Assembly: GCA_015231825.1 (NCBI GenBank)
Contig: JADGAV010000009.1
Span: 66,677-130,676, forward strand
DNA length: 64,000 bases
Direction: 5' to 3'
Origin: SAR324 cluster bacterium
GTDB lineage: Bacteria; SAR324; NAC60-12
This document shows positions 54,930-64,000 of the stretch, one piece after another; the stretch's first letter is position 1, and each line of letters begins with the position of its first letter. The position numbers and the translations under genes were made by a program. The notes beneath the pieces were generated by a model, which was not told where the DNA came from, did not search any database, and was given only the letters and a program-made list of their open reading frames with translations.

Positions 54930-55598
54930 ATGAGAGCTAAATCCAGCAATATTATTTTGTGGCTTTTTTTAATGGGCGTTGCGTTTCCTCTGTATGCCCA
55001 GGATGTTTGCCAGTTGGACTCTGAAGAGCTTAAACGTCCGCAGGGTGCAGCTCCGAAGATGGATCGCTATCTATTGCAGGGGATCTATCTGGGTATGAGT
55101 TTTAAAGAATTGCAATTGACTAAACCTGAATTGACAGTACGACCGATCGTCCAATCCGGAGTGATTCGCGAATACTTTGTCGAACACTTTACTTCCGATG
55201 AACACTTTCTTTTTACCTTTTCGTGGGATGGCCGTATGTATAAATTGGTCTACCACAAAGATTTTCCTGTTGCCGTTGACGAACAGGAACTTAAGAATAA
55301 ATTACTGCAGAAATACGGAAGACCCGACAGCCAGCTTGATAAACCCGGCGCGACAAAAGTTTTTGAATTTTGCTGGGGACAATGCCAAATGATTCGTGAA
55401 AATGTATTTTGCCAGGATGAGGATACAGATTATTGGTATACTTACTTTACGGCCTCTCTCAGCATTCACCGCAAGGACTTTTCCATTGTCCTTCATGATA
55501 ACAAACGTTTTGAAGAAAACGAAGAAGCGTTTGTAAGAAGAAAGAGAACCAAACAAATGCTTCCTTCAAGCTCCGCATTGAACAATCTAAAATTGTAA
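54930..55598 (+). CDS. secreted protein of unknown function
   Basis: This 222-residue protein starts at ATG 54930: MRAKSSNIILWLFLMGVAFP is the signal peptide, with cleavage near LYAQ. The mature part has GIYLGMSFKELQLTKPEL, an opening also found in bacterial secreted proteins built to recognise a ligand or stress. It has four Cys (VCQLD, FCWGQC, FCQDED). The C-terminal quarter is charged. The frame is open to 54837, but that would place the signal 31 residues inside. Neighbours on either side are barrel and SGNH genes on the other strand. Function unknown. Confidence 0.62.
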   Translation: MRAKSSNIILWLFLMGVAFPLYAQDVCQLDSEELKRPQGAAPKMDRYLLQGIYLGMSFKELQLTKPELTVRPIVQSGVIREYFVEHFTSDEHFLFTFSWDGRMYKLVYHKDFPVAVDEQELKNKLLQKYGRPDSQLDKPGATKVFEFCWGQCQMIRENVFCQDEDTDYWYTYFTASLSIHRKDFSIVLHDNKRFEENEEAFVRRKRTKQMLPSSSALNNLKL

Positions 55599-55618
55599 TT
55601 ATCATTAGCAAAATATTT

Positions 55619-56905
55619 TCATTGATCAGTGTATCTGCATCGATTGCTGGGTGAAACAAGCTTTTGTTCGATAATGAACTTCACAAAGATCCGGGCTTTG
55701 AAAAGGGCTCCCTTGTCATTTACATGGCGGCCGTCATGCCAATATTGGGACTCCTGCGGCATGAGTTCTGCAAAATTGAGGAAAGGAAGTTGGTACTTTT
55801 TTGCAATTGCCTGAGTGATTGTGTTGTGTTCTTGGAATCCTCGCTGATAGTCAGGGTTTGCGGCATAATCTTTCAGGTGGGGGCTGTGTGCCCAGGTGGC
55901 CAGCATCAGTTGAAAATCATGGATATGCGAAAGAGCAACCATGCTTTTAAGGTTTCTTTCAAAATAAATCGGAGGGTTTTCTTCCAGCAATTGGGAAAGT
56001 TGCAACTCTGTCTGTCGGGTGGAGGCTCCAACAAAGTTTTGAATGCTAAACGGATAACTGATTCCCAGTTTACGCCGTAGAATGCGTATCAAAACCAAAT
56101 TATCCCAGATGCTTTGAGGAGGAACCGACCACTGCTTTCGGTATCCTGAATTATCTCCACGGTAGGCAGCCGGATCAACCAGGCGGGCATGAACGTCGTT
56201 GGTAGCCTGATAGACAATCACCAAATCCGGATTTAAATCCAGCACGCGAAACATGAGATTGATCAAATTTTCAAAACTGGTATAGCCTTTGACTCCTGCA
56301 TTGATCACTCTGATTTTTTGACAACGGTACTGATTTTTGAGAAGCCTCTCTATTTGTGCGGGGTAGGTATGGCTGTTGTCGGAGACGCGGCTGGAATAGG
56401 TGGTCGACCCTCCAATGGTAACGATACGAAATTCTCCCTCTTCTTTTTCCTTTGGAAATTCCTCTCCTCGAAATCCCAAGGAGTTGTGATCTTTGTGTGA
56501 CGGATTCAAGTCATAGTTCAAATAATGGTGAGGGCGGAGGGCAACTTTGTGACTCAAAAACTGGTCATACGCTCCGTATTTTTCGAGCTGCTCTGTCGAC
56601 GCATAGTGTCTCATCCAAAATTGTGCTGTGATTTCAGCTGCGGATAGAGACAGGAATATGCTTCCACCAAGCAATAGGATTTCTCCGCCCGAAGGTTTTC
56701 GAATGACAGGACGCCAGCATAAAATACCAAGTCCAGTCACCAAAAACACAATTTCAATTCCGCCAACCAAATTGAGAAGAATTGAAGATTCGAGAGGAGG
56801 AGGAAAAAAGAAAAGGTAGGGAACGGTATAGCGATTAAATCCAAATGCCAGGCCAATAAAAGATACTCCCAGCAAGCTGGGATTCCAAGTTGGATCTTTT
56901 CGCAT
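55619..56905 (-). CDS. membrane-anchored SGNH/GDSL hydrolase
   Basis: A 428-residue protein. Three N-terminal membrane segments lie within about 1-105, followed by a periplasmic SGNH domain. Catalytic blocks: IVTIGGSTTYSSRV (nucleophile Ser), VIYQATNDVHARL (Asn block) and DGRHVNDKGALFKARI (Asp-His pair). Known relatives acetylate or deacetylate glycans or process lipids. The start lies one base after the stop of the upstream barrel paralogue gene, so the pair is translated together. The envelope setting favours sugar-ester chemistry, but substrate is unknown. Confidence 0.8.
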   Translation of the reverse strand: MRKDPTWNPSLLGVSFIGLAFGFNRYTVPYLFFFPPPLESSILLNLVGGIEIVFLVTGLGILCWRPVIRKPSGGEILLLGGSIFLSLSAAEITAQFWMRHYASTEQLEKYGAYDQFLSHKVALRPHHYLNYDLNPSHKDHNSLGFRGEEFPKEKEEGEFRIVTIGGSTTYSSRVSDNSHTYPAQIERLLKNQYRCQKIRVINAGVKGYTSFENLINLMFRVLDLNPDLVIVYQATNDVHARLVDPAAYRGDNSGYRKQWSVPPQSIWDNLVLIRILRRKLGISYPFSIQNFVGASTRQTELQLSQLLEENPPIYFERNLKSMVALSHIHDFQLMLATWAHSPHLKDYAANPDYQRGFQEHNTITQAIAKKYQLPFLNFAELMPQESQYWHDGRHVNDKGALFKARIFVKFIIEQKLVSPSNRCRYTDQ

Positions 56906-56906
56906 T

Positions 56907-57881
56907 TTAGTCCCAAAAACTATAGACTCCCCACGTCATACGCAGGAGCAAACCTTGCAAGTCAATTCGCTTTTTGATCGGACTGATTGGGGTTGGAAGC
57001 AGTCGTGAATTGTGAAAGGGGTTTTTGAAAATGTTTGTATCATTGATGAGGTACAATTCAAACAAAACTCCATAGTTGCCAAACATGTCTCCGGTTTTCA
57101 TTCCGATTCTTTGGAAAAAGACCGGTTTCTCAGCACGATAATGATCCAGATCGTCGAATGCTTCACCCGACTCGGGATTGATGGTCCCATGACCTCTGAA
57201 TCCATTCCGAATAGTAGTTTCCACAAAAGCCCAGCCTAATCCATAATATATTTCGGTCTGGTCTCTTCCTGGCGGAATCAATCCATACAGTGAAAAGGTA
57301 AAAAAGTAGAAATGATTGCGCATTTCAATGATAGGTACATCAGATATTCGTTTTGCTCCTGACTGAGCCGTTTGATCGGTCAACCAGGTGTTGGTATAGT
57401 ACAATTGAAAACTGTAAGCGGTGACCCAGTCGACTTCAGTCGGGACAATATACTCCAGAGAAAAAGGCGGGAGACCATGAACCAGCTTGACCAGTCCGGA
57501 GGATTGGTGTTCATGATTCTTGTCAAAAGCATTCGATCCAGGGGAGGGCAGCAATAAACCAGTGTTGTCTTGGGTGGAATTGAGGGAGGTATTGCCCTCT
57601 TTGAAGAATTTGTTTCCTGTCATCTTGAAAAACGGATGGACATCCTGGAAGCGATGCGTGGTCCATTCATAGAAACCTAAACGAAAAAAAGAATCTTTTA
57701 CGGCAGTTCCTCCTTCGGGTGCTCCGTCTTCTGCTGCAGTTGGATCTCCTCCTTCTCCTGCAGGTGCATCTTCTGCTGCCGCTTCGTCCTGCGCGCGGGA
57801 AATCATTGGGGATCCAAAAAGCAACAAAATGAACATTGTTGCCCAAAAAGAACGAATTGTCACTTTCCCACACCTTAACAT
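56907..57881 (-). CDS. secreted outer-membrane family protein, paralogue of the 21512-22456 product
   Basis: A 324-residue protein with signal peptide ATMFILLLFGSPMISRA, an acidic Ala/Gly-rich linker (to about residue 60), then a beta-rich domain. It shares an ordered set of blocks with the other copy: VHPFFKMTG, LPPFSLEYIVP, QLYYTNTW, PIIEMRNHFYFFTF, IYYGLGWAFVETTIRNGFRG and IDLQGLLLRMTWG. No family was recognised. It is cotranscribed with TraB, HAD and SGNH genes. Two copies in very different neighbourhoods suggest a small lineage-specific family. Confidence 0.72.
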   Translation of the reverse strand: MLRCGKVTIRSFWATMFILLLFGSPMISRAQDEAAAEDAPAGEGGDPTAAEDGAPEGGTAVKDSFFRLGFYEWTTHRFQDVHPFFKMTGNKFFKEGNTSLNSTQDNTGLLLPSPGSNAFDKNHEHQSSGLVKLVHGLPPFSLEYIVPTEVDWVTAYSFQLYYTNTWLTDQTAQSGAKRISDVPIIEMRNHFYFFTFSLYGLIPPGRDQTEIYYGLGWAFVETTIRNGFRGHGTINPESGEAFDDLDHYRAEKPVFFQRIGMKTGDMFGNYGVLFELYLINDTNIFKNPFHNSRLLPTPISPIKKRIDLQGLLLRMTWGVYSFWD

Positions 57882-57932
57882 TCAATACTCACTCTGAAGA
57901 GAATCAAACCGATGGTAAGCAGAAGTGACCCA

Positions 57933-58550
57933 TCAGTGTTTGTTTTCTACCGAAGCGATCAGCTTTCTAGAAAAGGCGATTATGTGATCCCAATCGTTGG
58001 CGCGGCTAATTCTGGAATGTGTAAATTCCCGGTTGAAAGGACGTGACATGAGCCAGACTTTGGCTTGAGAAAATTTTTCGAGAACATTCACACAATTGTC
58101 CGGATGGTCATCTACAAATAATAAAATTTCCTGTTCTTTTACCAACTGATGGATAATATCTGCCTTGAGCACCGGAGGTTTGTCGTCATATGACATGAAT
58201 CCCCCACAATGCAAAGAATCCCATTGAAATCCTGCATTGTGCAGATTTTGCTTTCGTTTTTCCAGATATTGAGGAGGAATATTGGTAATGAAATGCACGG
58301 GATATGCCCCAAAGACGCCATTGAAGAGTGCGGATGGGATCAGTGGAGATAATTGGGTGAAATGCTCACTGTTGAGGAAATAGTCCCAACCTTCCTGGAA
58401 TTGTTCGGCACTGAGCATATCGGAATACCCCCAGTCTTCCGTTCGATATCCATCAGGAATATCCAACTGAAAATAGTCTTTCAAAGTACGAATATAGCTT
58501 GTTTCAAAATCAAGCAAGACTCCGTCAATGTCAAAAAAAAATCGTAGCAT
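57933..58550 (-). CDS. HAD-family phosphatase
   Basis: A 205-residue haloacid-dehalogenase-fold phosphohydrolase. Motif I is FDIDGVLLDFE (nucleophile Asp and general-acid Asp), motif II HFITNIPP, motif III a Lys region around DDKPPVLKAD, and motif IV VDDHPDNCVNV. The cap is a small helical insertion. The architecture is like 5'-nucleotidase/deoxyribonucleotidase or sugar phosphatases. It lies 19 bases downstream of the TraB gene and upstream of the outer-membrane paralogue. Substrate unknown. Confidence 0.8.
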   Translation of the reverse strand: MLRFFFDIDGVLLDFETSYIRTLKDYFQLDIPDGYRTEDWGYSDMLSAEQFQEGWDYFLNSEHFTQLSPLIPSALFNGVFGAYPVHFITNIPPQYLEKRKQNLHNAGFQWDSLHCGGFMSYDDKPPVLKADIIHQLVKEQEILLFVDDHPDNCVNVLEKFSQAKVWLMSRPFNREFTHSRISRANDWDHIIAFSRKLIASVENKH

Positions 58551-58569
58551 GGCTCCTTTCCCTGCTTGT

Positions 58570-59730
58570 TTACAATAAATCGATTATGGCGCCGCCTCCA
58601 ATAAATGTTCCGATCATGCTGCCCACATTCGCAAAAACTACAATCAGAAGAATTCGGGTGACTTTGTTTTTCCAAAATCCGGAAACTTGAGTAATATCAT
58701 GAGCCAGGTTTTCGAAATCACGAACTTGCGGTTTACGAACGATTGCTTCTACCAGTCCTGCGACCCAACCCGCTGCGATGGTGGGATTTAATGATGTAAA
58801 AGGCGCTGCCACAAACGCAGAAAGAATCGTCAAAGGATGACCGGCGGCCAATACCACTCCCAGTGCAGATAAAATTCCATTGATCAGGAACCAGCGTTTG
58901 ATCATTTCCAGTCCCACATTCCAGTCGGCGGCCACAAATCCATAGACAATTAAAGCGACGATTACTGCGGGAATCCCCCACTTTATTACATTTCCCCATT
59001 GTCCAGGAGGGGGAACTCGTTCCAATTGAGCCAAATCCTGCTCTTGATGAATTTGTTTTTTGATTCCGGGAACGTGACCCGCACCGACTACTGCAACAAT
59101 TTTTTGCCCGGGTGCAGTTCGAATTTTCTCCGCCAAATATTGATCCCGTTCATCAATGAGAACTTTTTTCATCATGGGTGATTGACTTGAGAACGCCTCC
59201 ATGGTTTCGGTTAAAACATCATGAGTTTTCATTTTTTCAATATCTTCTTTGCTGATTTCTTCCGAGATGAAGACACTCATTACCAGCTGGGTCAGAACAC
59301 TCATTTTCTCACGGAAGGGAAGAGATCTCCAAGTTTTTTGAAAGGTTGTTTGAACATCCCGGTCTGCCAGGACAATTTCTGCCTGAATGGATTTTGCGGA
59401 ATTGATTGCAGCCACCATCTCTTTTCCCGGTTGGATGCCCAATTTATCGCCCAGCTTTTTTTGAAAAGAGGAAAGTATGATATTGGCTAATAGGAGGAAT
59501 GTCTTTTTTTCTCGAATGACTCTGAAAATATCCATATTCTTCCAGCGGTCTTTTTGAGAAAGAGATTCGTAGCGGGAAGGACACAGTTCCACACAAACAG
59601 TCTCTGGCTTTTCGGTTTCAATAATCTGAATAACTTCATCTGTGCTTTCCTGGGAAATATGTGCCGTGCCAATTAAAAGGATGTTCTTGTTTTCCAATTG
59701 CAGGTGATGAACATTGTCAGAATAGTTCAT
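58570..59730 (-). CDS. TraB/PrgY-family membrane protein
   Basis: A TraB-domain protein of 386 residues with the conserved blocks ILLIGTAHISQES, ETVCVELCPSRYESL, LADRDVQTTFQKTWRS, IDERDQYLAEKI and VVGAGHVPGI. The C-terminal third has four membrane helices (IKWGIPAVIVALIVYGFVAA, GILSALGVVLAAGHPLTIL and two more), as in PrgY/archaeal-type TraB proteins. The family was first linked to pheromone shut-down and is thought to be a protease-like hydrolase. ATG 59730 was chosen, since the open frame to 59781 adds a non-family segment. It heads a TraB-HAD-barrel-SGNH unit. Confidence 0.85.
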   Translation of the reverse strand: MNYSDNVHHLQLENKNILLIGTAHISQESTDEVIQIIETEKPETVCVELCPSRYESLSQKDRWKNMDIFRVIREKKTFLLLANIILSSFQKKLGDKLGIQPGKEMVAAINSAKSIQAEIVLADRDVQTTFQKTWRSLPFREKMSVLTQLVMSVFISEEISKEDIEKMKTHDVLTETMEAFSSQSPMMKKVLIDERDQYLAEKIRTAPGQKIVAVVGAGHVPGIKKQIHQEQDLAQLERVPPPGQWGNVIKWGIPAVIVALIVYGFVAADWNVGLEMIKRWFLINGILSALGVVLAAGHPLTILSAFVAAPFTSLNPTIAAGWVAGLVEAIVRKPQVRDFENLAHDITQVSGFWKNKVTRILLIVVFANVGSMIGTFIGGGAIIDLL

Positions 59731-59997
59731 AATTTGTTGCTTTCTTACAAATATTGTTAAAAACGGTCTGGCGTATTTCAATCAGGCGAATGATTTGTCA
59801 ATGCTCAACGTTCCAGAAGGTCGGTGCGGGAAATGGCCTTTGGAAAGATAACGCAATCAGGATGGTCAATCAAGGTTTGTTGAAAAGCGGGAAGGAGGTC
59901 GCGCCTGCTGAAGGGATTGCTACCGTTTTCTGCAAGAAAAAATTCAGGTGAGGTAATGGGGAGCGAGAAACATCCCCTGCAGGAAATTTTAGACGAC

Positions 59998-61119
59998 CTA
60001 AGTGAACAAGTCTTTGATTTTATCCATGAATTTTGTGTGAAGGGGATGGCTGCGCTCATTGGAAAGGCGTTCAAATTCTTCCAACAGTTCGCGCTGTTTG
60101 CTCGAAATATTTGCTGGCGTTTCAACGATTATTTTTACATGCAGATCTCCTCTTCGATTTCCTCTCAGATGAGCGATGCCTTTATTGCGAAGCCTGAAGA
60201 CTTTGTGTGTTTGCGAACCGGGCGGAATTTTGAGACGAGCTTTGCCTTCGAGAGTGGGAACCTCAATTTCTGTTCCTAGTGCGACCTGGCTGAAGCTGAT
60301 GGGAACTTCACAATGAATATCATTTTCTTCTCTTTTGAAAACGGGGTGCTCTTTGACATGCAGCACCACATAGAGATCGCCAGCAGGACCTCCATTGGGA
60401 CCTTGTTCTCCCTCTCCGGATAGTTTAATCCGCGAACCGGTGTCGACACCGGCGGGAATATTCACACGGAGGCGCTTGGTTTTTTTAATGCGGGTCGAAC
60501 CATTACAGGATGGGCAAGGATTACGAATGGTCTTTCCTTCGCCTCGACAGCGACTGCAGGTCGTGGCCACACTGAAAAAGCCTTGCTGCACCCTTTGCTG
60601 CCCGCTGCCCTGGCAAACCCCGCACATTTCTATATCACTGGAAGAACGGGCACCCAGCCCCCCACACTGACCACAGGTTTCAAGGCGGGGGATGTCTAAT
60701 TCCACCGTATGCCCGAAGGCAGCTTCTTCAAAAGAAATTTCAAGGTTATACTGAAGATCTGAACCGCGTTGAGCCCTTGTTCTTGACCCTCTTTGAGATG
60801 AACCTCCAAAGAATTGTCCGAAAATGTCGTCGAAAACATCACCCAGTCCGCCGCTTCCGCTAAAACCTCCAAACGGGTCTCCCCCGGCCCCCTGGCTCAC
60901 CCCGGCATGCCCGAATCGATCGTAGCGAGAACGCTTTTCCTCATTGCTGAGAACCTCATAGGCTTCGGTGGCTTCTTTAAACTTTTCTTCTGCAGCTTTA
61001 TCATCAGGATTTCGGTCCGGATGATATTGCAAGGCAACTTTTCGGTAGGCCTTTTTCAAGTCATCGCCAGTTACTGATTTTGAAACACCTAATATTTCAT
61101 AATAATCACGTTTTGACAA
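59998..61119 (-). CDS. dnaJ: chaperone protein DnaJ
   Basis: Hsp40 co-chaperone that delivers clients to DnaK and stimulates its ATPase. It has 373 residues. J domain about 1-70 with YHPDRNPDD; Gly/Phe region ([18 protein letters not shown]); zinc domain with repeats [24 protein letters not shown] and CPSCNGST. The fourth repeat lacks the final Gly of CxxCxGxG but keeps both Cys. A C-terminal substrate-binding domain follows. It is third in a grpE-dnaK-dnaJ order, 90 bases after dnaK. Confidence 0.97.
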   Translation of the reverse strand: MSKRDYYEILGVSKSVTGDDLKKAYRKVALQYHPDRNPDDKAAEEKFKEATEAYEVLSNEEKRSRYDRFGHAGVSQGAGGDPFGGFSGSGGLGDVFDDIFGQFFGGSSQRGSRTRAQRGSDLQYNLEISFEEAAFGHTVELDIPRLETCGQCGGLGARSSSDIEMCGVCQGSGQQRVQQGFFSVATTCSRCRGEGKTIRNPCPSCNGSTRIKKTKRLRVNIPAGVDTGSRIKLSGEGEQGPNGGPAGDLYVVLHVKEHPVFKREENDIHCEVPISFSQVALGTEIEVPTLEGKARLKIPPGSQTHKVFRLRNKGIAHLRGNRRGDLHVKIIVETPANISSKQRELLEEFERLSNERSHPLHTKFMDKIKDLFT

Positions 61120-61155
61120 AAGAAACTCCTTTAAATACTTTCAAAAGACCAGAGG

Positions 61156-61174
61156 GTTGCTCGCTTGAAGCAAC
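61156..61174 (-). repeat. small hairpin in the dnaK-dnaJ intergenic leader
   Basis: On the transcribed strand, GTTGCT and AGCAAC pair as a six-base stem around a seven-base loop. There is no T-run, so it is not a simple terminator; it may stabilise dnaK mRNA or lower dnaJ expression. Confidence 0.35.
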
Positions 61175-61209
61175 GCCTCACAAAATTGGAAGACTGCCCA
61201 TGCGACTTC

Positions 61210-63153
61210 CTAATCTTTTTTTACCTCTTCAAATTCGGCATCTACGACATCATCGTCGTTTTTTGGCTTCGAATCCTTATCATTGCCTGAGTTTTGGTTT
61301 TCGCTGGCTGTCTCAGATTCAGGAGCGGCTCCTTCCGGTTGCTGAGCGGCAGCTTGAGCATATAGTATTTCAGCGAGTTTGTGAGAAGCTTCAGACAAAG
61401 TCTTCGTGCCTGCTTTGATGGTTTCAACATCGCCGCCTTCAATGTCCTTCCTCAATTGATCAATTGCAGATTGAATCTTGGCCTTTTCGTCTTCAGGAAG
61501 TTTATCTCCGCTTTCATTGATGGATTTTTCGGTGTTGTAGATCAATGATTCAGCCTCGTTCAAAGTCTCAACTTTTTCACGCCGTTTTTTATCTTCCCCA
61601 GCATATTGTTCGGCTTCATTGACCATATTTTGAACTTCTTCGTCTGATAATCCGCTGGAAGCAGTGATTTTGATTTGCTGTTCTTTCCCGGTACCCAGGT
61701 CTTTTGCACTCACATGCACGATGCCATTGGCATCGATATCAAACGCAACTTCAATCTGGGGTACACCTCGAGGTGCGGGAGGGATTCCCACTAATTCAAA
61801 ACGGCCAAGGGTTTTGTTGTCCGGGGCCATTTCGCGCTCCCCCTGGAGAACATGGATGCTGACTGCAGGCTGATTGTCGGCTGCTGTGGAAAAAGTCTGG
61901 CTCTTTTTGGTAGGAATGGTTGTATTTCGTTCAATCAACTTGGTCATCACACCACCAAGAGTTTCAATTCCCAGGGAAAGAGGGGTAACATCCAGCAGCA
62001 AGACATCTTTCACGTCACCTTTCAACACCCCGCCCTGAATGGCTGCTCCAATAGCGACAACCTCATCCGGGTTCACCCCTTTATGGGGATCTTTGCCAAA
62101 AAATTCTTTGACGATTTGCTGAATCCGAGGCATGCGTGTCATTCCCCCGACCAGGATTACTTCATCAATGTCGCTTGCGGTGCATCCTGCGTCCTGTAAA
62201 GCCTTTTTGCAGGGCTCCAAACAGCGTTGTGTCAAATCTTCTACAAGCTGTTCAAATTTCGCACGGGTGATTTTGAGATTTAAATGCTTGGGGCCGGAAG
62301 CATCAGCAGTGATGAAAGGCAGGTTAACATCAGTTTCCATACTTGATGAAAGTTCGTGTTTTGCCTTTTCTGAAGCTTCTTTCAACCTTTGAAGCGCCAT
62401 TTTGTCTTGACGAAGATCAATCCCCTGTTCTTTCTTAAATTCATCTGCAAGGAAATTTATCAGGCGATTGTCAAAATCATCACCGCCAAGGAAAGTGTCG
62501 CCGTTGGTCGCTTTGACTTCAAAAACACCATCGCCGATTTCGAGAATTGAAACGTCAAAGGTACCACCTCCCAAGTCAAAAACTGCAATTTTCTCATCAC
62601 TTTTTTTGTCCAAACCATAGGCCAGAGAAGCGGCAGTGGGTTCATTTATAATCCTCATCACGTTCAGCCCGGCAATCTTTCCGGCATCTTTTGTCGCCTG
62701 CCTTTGACTGTCGTTGAAATAAGCTGGCACAGTGATGACTGCATCGGTGACATCTTCCCCCAAGTAATCTTCAGCAGTTTGCTTCATTTTCTGAAGGACA
62801 AAGGCGGAAATTTCAGGAGGAGAATACTGCTTTCCGTCAATTTCCACATAGGCCAGTCCGGAAGGTCCTTCAACGATGTTAAAAGGCGAAACAGCATCCA
62901 GTCGTTTGACCTCCTCTGCACCCATTTTTTGACCCATCAACCGTTTAATCGAAAAAACGGTGCGGGTAGGATTGGTAACAGCCTGCCGCTTGGCAATCTG
63001 CCCGCTGAGGCGTTCCCCTGCATCGTTGAACGCGACCATTGATGGGGTAGTGCGCATTCCTTCTGAATTTTGTATCACTTTGGGATCGCCTCCCTCCATA
63101 ACGGCAATACAAGAATTTGTTGTTCCCAGGTCAATTCCGATTACTTTTCCCAT
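61210..63153 (-). CDS. dnaK: chaperone protein DnaK (Hsp70)
   Basis: ATP-dependent chaperone. It has 647 residues. ATPase domain: [53 protein letters not shown] and [16 protein letters not shown]. Substrate domain: [17 protein letters not shown] and the C-terminal lid, ending [15 protein letters not shown], the usual DnaK tip. It is downstream of grpE by 54 bases. Confidence 0.99.
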   Translation of the reverse strand: MGKVIGIDLGTTNSCIAVMEGGDPKVIQNSEGMRTTPSMVAFNDAGERLSGQIAKRQAVTNPTRTVFSIKRLMGQKMGAEEVKRLDAVSPFNIVEGPSGLAYVEIDGKQYSPPEISAFVLQKMKQTAEDYLGEDVTDAVITVPAYFNDSQRQATKDAGKIAGLNVMRIINEPTAASLAYGLDKKSDEKIAVFDLGGGTFDVSILEIGDGVFEVKATNGDTFLGGDDFDNRLINFLADEFKKEQGIDLRQDKMALQRLKEASEKAKHELSSSMETDVNLPFITADASGPKHLNLKITRAKFEQLVEDLTQRCLEPCKKALQDAGCTASDIDEVILVGGMTRMPRIQQIVKEFFGKDPHKGVNPDEVVAIGAAIQGGVLKGDVKDVLLLDVTPLSLGIETLGGVMTKLIERNTTIPTKKSQTFSTAADNQPAVSIHVLQGEREMAPDNKTLGRFELVGIPPAPRGVPQIEVAFDIDANGIVHVSAKDLGTGKEQQIKITASSGLSDEEVQNMVNEAEQYAGEDKKRREKVETLNEAESLIYNTEKSINESGDKLPEDEKAKIQSAIDQLRKDIEGGDVETIKAGTKTLSEASHKLAEILYAQAAAQQPEGAAPESETASENQNSGNDKDSKPKNDDDVVDAEFEEVKKD

Positions 63154-63207
63154 CTTAGCTCCTTAGTTTAAATTTGACGAAGCGTTCAGCGCCTCAACCG
63201 TTCTGAT

Positions 63208-63918
63208 TTATTGTTTTTTTGATACACGAACCATGGCAGGTCGCACGACCCGATCGTGAAGTAAATACCCGACTTGGAACTGGTCTGCGACATGATCTTC
63301 CGGAATAGTTTCGGATTCGACAGTCCCTACGGCTTGATGAAAGGCTGGATCAAAAGGCTCTCCTACAGCCTGTATTTTTGATATAGAAAATTTTTCAAAT
63401 GCCTCCTGATTGAGCTTGTATACCATTTGGATCCCTTCAAGGATCGCCTCTATGGTGGCGTTTTCCTTTTTACCATGTTCTATGGCTTGTTCCAGGCTAT
63501 CCAGAGCGGGCAGCAGTTCTTTGATGAGACCCATGTGGTAATATTTGAATTTGTCCACATTTTCTTTGGCCATTCGCTTTTTGTAATTTTCAAACTCTGC
63601 ATTCATGCGCAACAAACGATCTTGGAGATCGGTGACTTTTTTTTGCGACTGCTCCAATTGTTCTTCCAGTGTGGGTTCTTCCTGTTCATCTTCTGGGGTT
63701 TTCTCCACATCGGGCTCTTCCGGACCGGCTGCAGTTTGCTCTCCGGTCTCATCTGCTGACTCCGCTTCTACTTCTTCTGGTTCTTCCGGAGATTCTGCAA
63801 GGGTTTCTTCATCAGCGTCAGTCAATTCCGAAACGTCGATCTCCACTGAGGCATTTTCTTCTTTTGCTTTATCATTTGAATGGTTTGCTTTTGATTCAGT
63901 TTGCTTTTTGTTCACCAT
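63208..63918 (-). CDS. grpE: nucleotide exchange factor GrpE
   Basis: Releases ADP from DnaK. It has 236 residues. The first about 85 are a disordered, highly acidic extension (EEPEEVEAESADETGE), longer than in E. coli. The coiled-coil follows from about residue 86 (LEEQLEQSQKKVTDLQDRLL, FENYKKRMAKENVDKF), then LLPALDSLEQAIEHG and the beta domain with the signature PFDPAFHQAVGTV and VGYLLHDRVVRPAMVRVSK. It begins 82 bases from the window end. No CIRCE element (TTAGCACTC-N9-GAGTGCTAA) is seen in that leader. Confidence 0.97.
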   Translation of the reverse strand: MVNKKQTESKANHSNDKAKEENASVEIDVSELTDADEETLAESPEEPEEVEAESADETGEQTAAGPEEPDVEKTPEDEQEEPTLEEQLEQSQKKVTDLQDRLLRMNAEFENYKKRMAKENVDKFKYYHMGLIKELLPALDSLEQAIEHGKKENATIEAILEGIQMVYKLNQEAFEKFSISKIQAVGEPFDPAFHQAVGTVESETIPEDHVADQFQVGYLLHDRVVRPAMVRVSKKQ

Positions 63919-64000
63919 TTTTGTCTATTTTATCCGTTAGAATTAAGTGATTGTGCCAGTGTGCTCCTTTTTTTAAGGCTGGGTCTTTTCTTATTCAATT

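Noticed and set aside
59805..60125. 106-codon frame overlapping the end of dnaJ
   Set aside because: Most of it is a shadow of dnaJ; only the part beyond dnaJ looks protein-like and it lacks a start.
63919..64000. CIRCE operator or heat-shock promoter before grpE
   Set aside because: No matching inverted repeat in the 82 bases available; the real promoter may lie outside the window.

Overview
The window is a gene-dense stretch of a moderately AT-rich Gram-negative chromosome. BamA, LolD, YidC, several signal-peptide beta-barrel proteins and the flagellar switch protein FliM all require a two-membrane, probably motile cell. Core genes are mixed with unusual versions: a Bacteroidota-style ParE/ParC pair followed by a DUF3127 protein, a pyrophosphate-type phosphofructokinase, crotonyl-CoA carboxylase/reductase, and an EF-P/EpmA pair. 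This mixture would fit a deep, mostly uncultured proteobacteria-related lineage such as SAR324. That placement is inference from gene content and was not tested. No phage, insertion sequence, CRISPR array, tRNA or rRNA was recognised.

Layout. 1-7.7 kb (+): the truncated end of a class I adenylate-cyclase-like protein, then efp-epmA, argF and gltA. 7.7-14.0 kb (-): a lolD-bamA-metF unit, PPi-phosphofructokinase, a small lipoprotein candidate and a single-domain response regulator. 14.3-24.5 kb (mostly +): ftsW, a double-HTH regulator, a divergent MurG-like glycosyltransferase on the opposite strand, a glycosyltransferase-rmlA-rmlB operon, an outer-membrane family protein and an RNB exoribonuclease. 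24.5-28.6 kb: a lone fliM (-) and rpmH-rnpA-yidD-yidC (+). 28.7-32.9 kb (-): a GT-C-like membrane protein, folE, a STAS protein and a lipase-like hydrolase.

33.0-40.2 kb: a PilZ plus degenerate receiver protein, an 840-base gene-free stretch with a perfect hairpin, a membrane glycosyltransferase, a small TPR protein, a very large periplasmic TPR protein and an S24-type self-cleaving repressor. 40.5-44.8 kb (+): parE-parC-DUF3127. 44.8-51.6 kb: Ccr with a divergent cupin gene, a DUF368/PopT lipid-carrier transporter, a SenB-like selenosugar synthase and RecJ. 51.8-59.7 kb: two convergent beta-barrel genes, a secreted unknown, and a TraB-HAD-outer membrane protein-SGNH operon (-). 60-63.9 kb (-): grpE-dnaK-dnaJ.

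Functional themes. Envelope building recurs: BamA, LolD, YidC, FtsW, PopT, glycosyltransferases, dTDP-sugar enzymes and at least four barrel-like proteins. Translation is served by EF-P with its modifying enzyme, L34 and the RNase P protein. Points most worth a second look are: a Thermus-like nesting of rpmH inside an extended rnpA frame; the isolated SenB homologue; the paralogous outer-membrane family at 21.5 and 56.9 kb; the PilZ-pseudoreceiver fusion; the EpmA N-terminal domain; the SSB-like tail on the DUF3127 protein beside topoisomerase IV; and a palindrome beside the S24 repressor.
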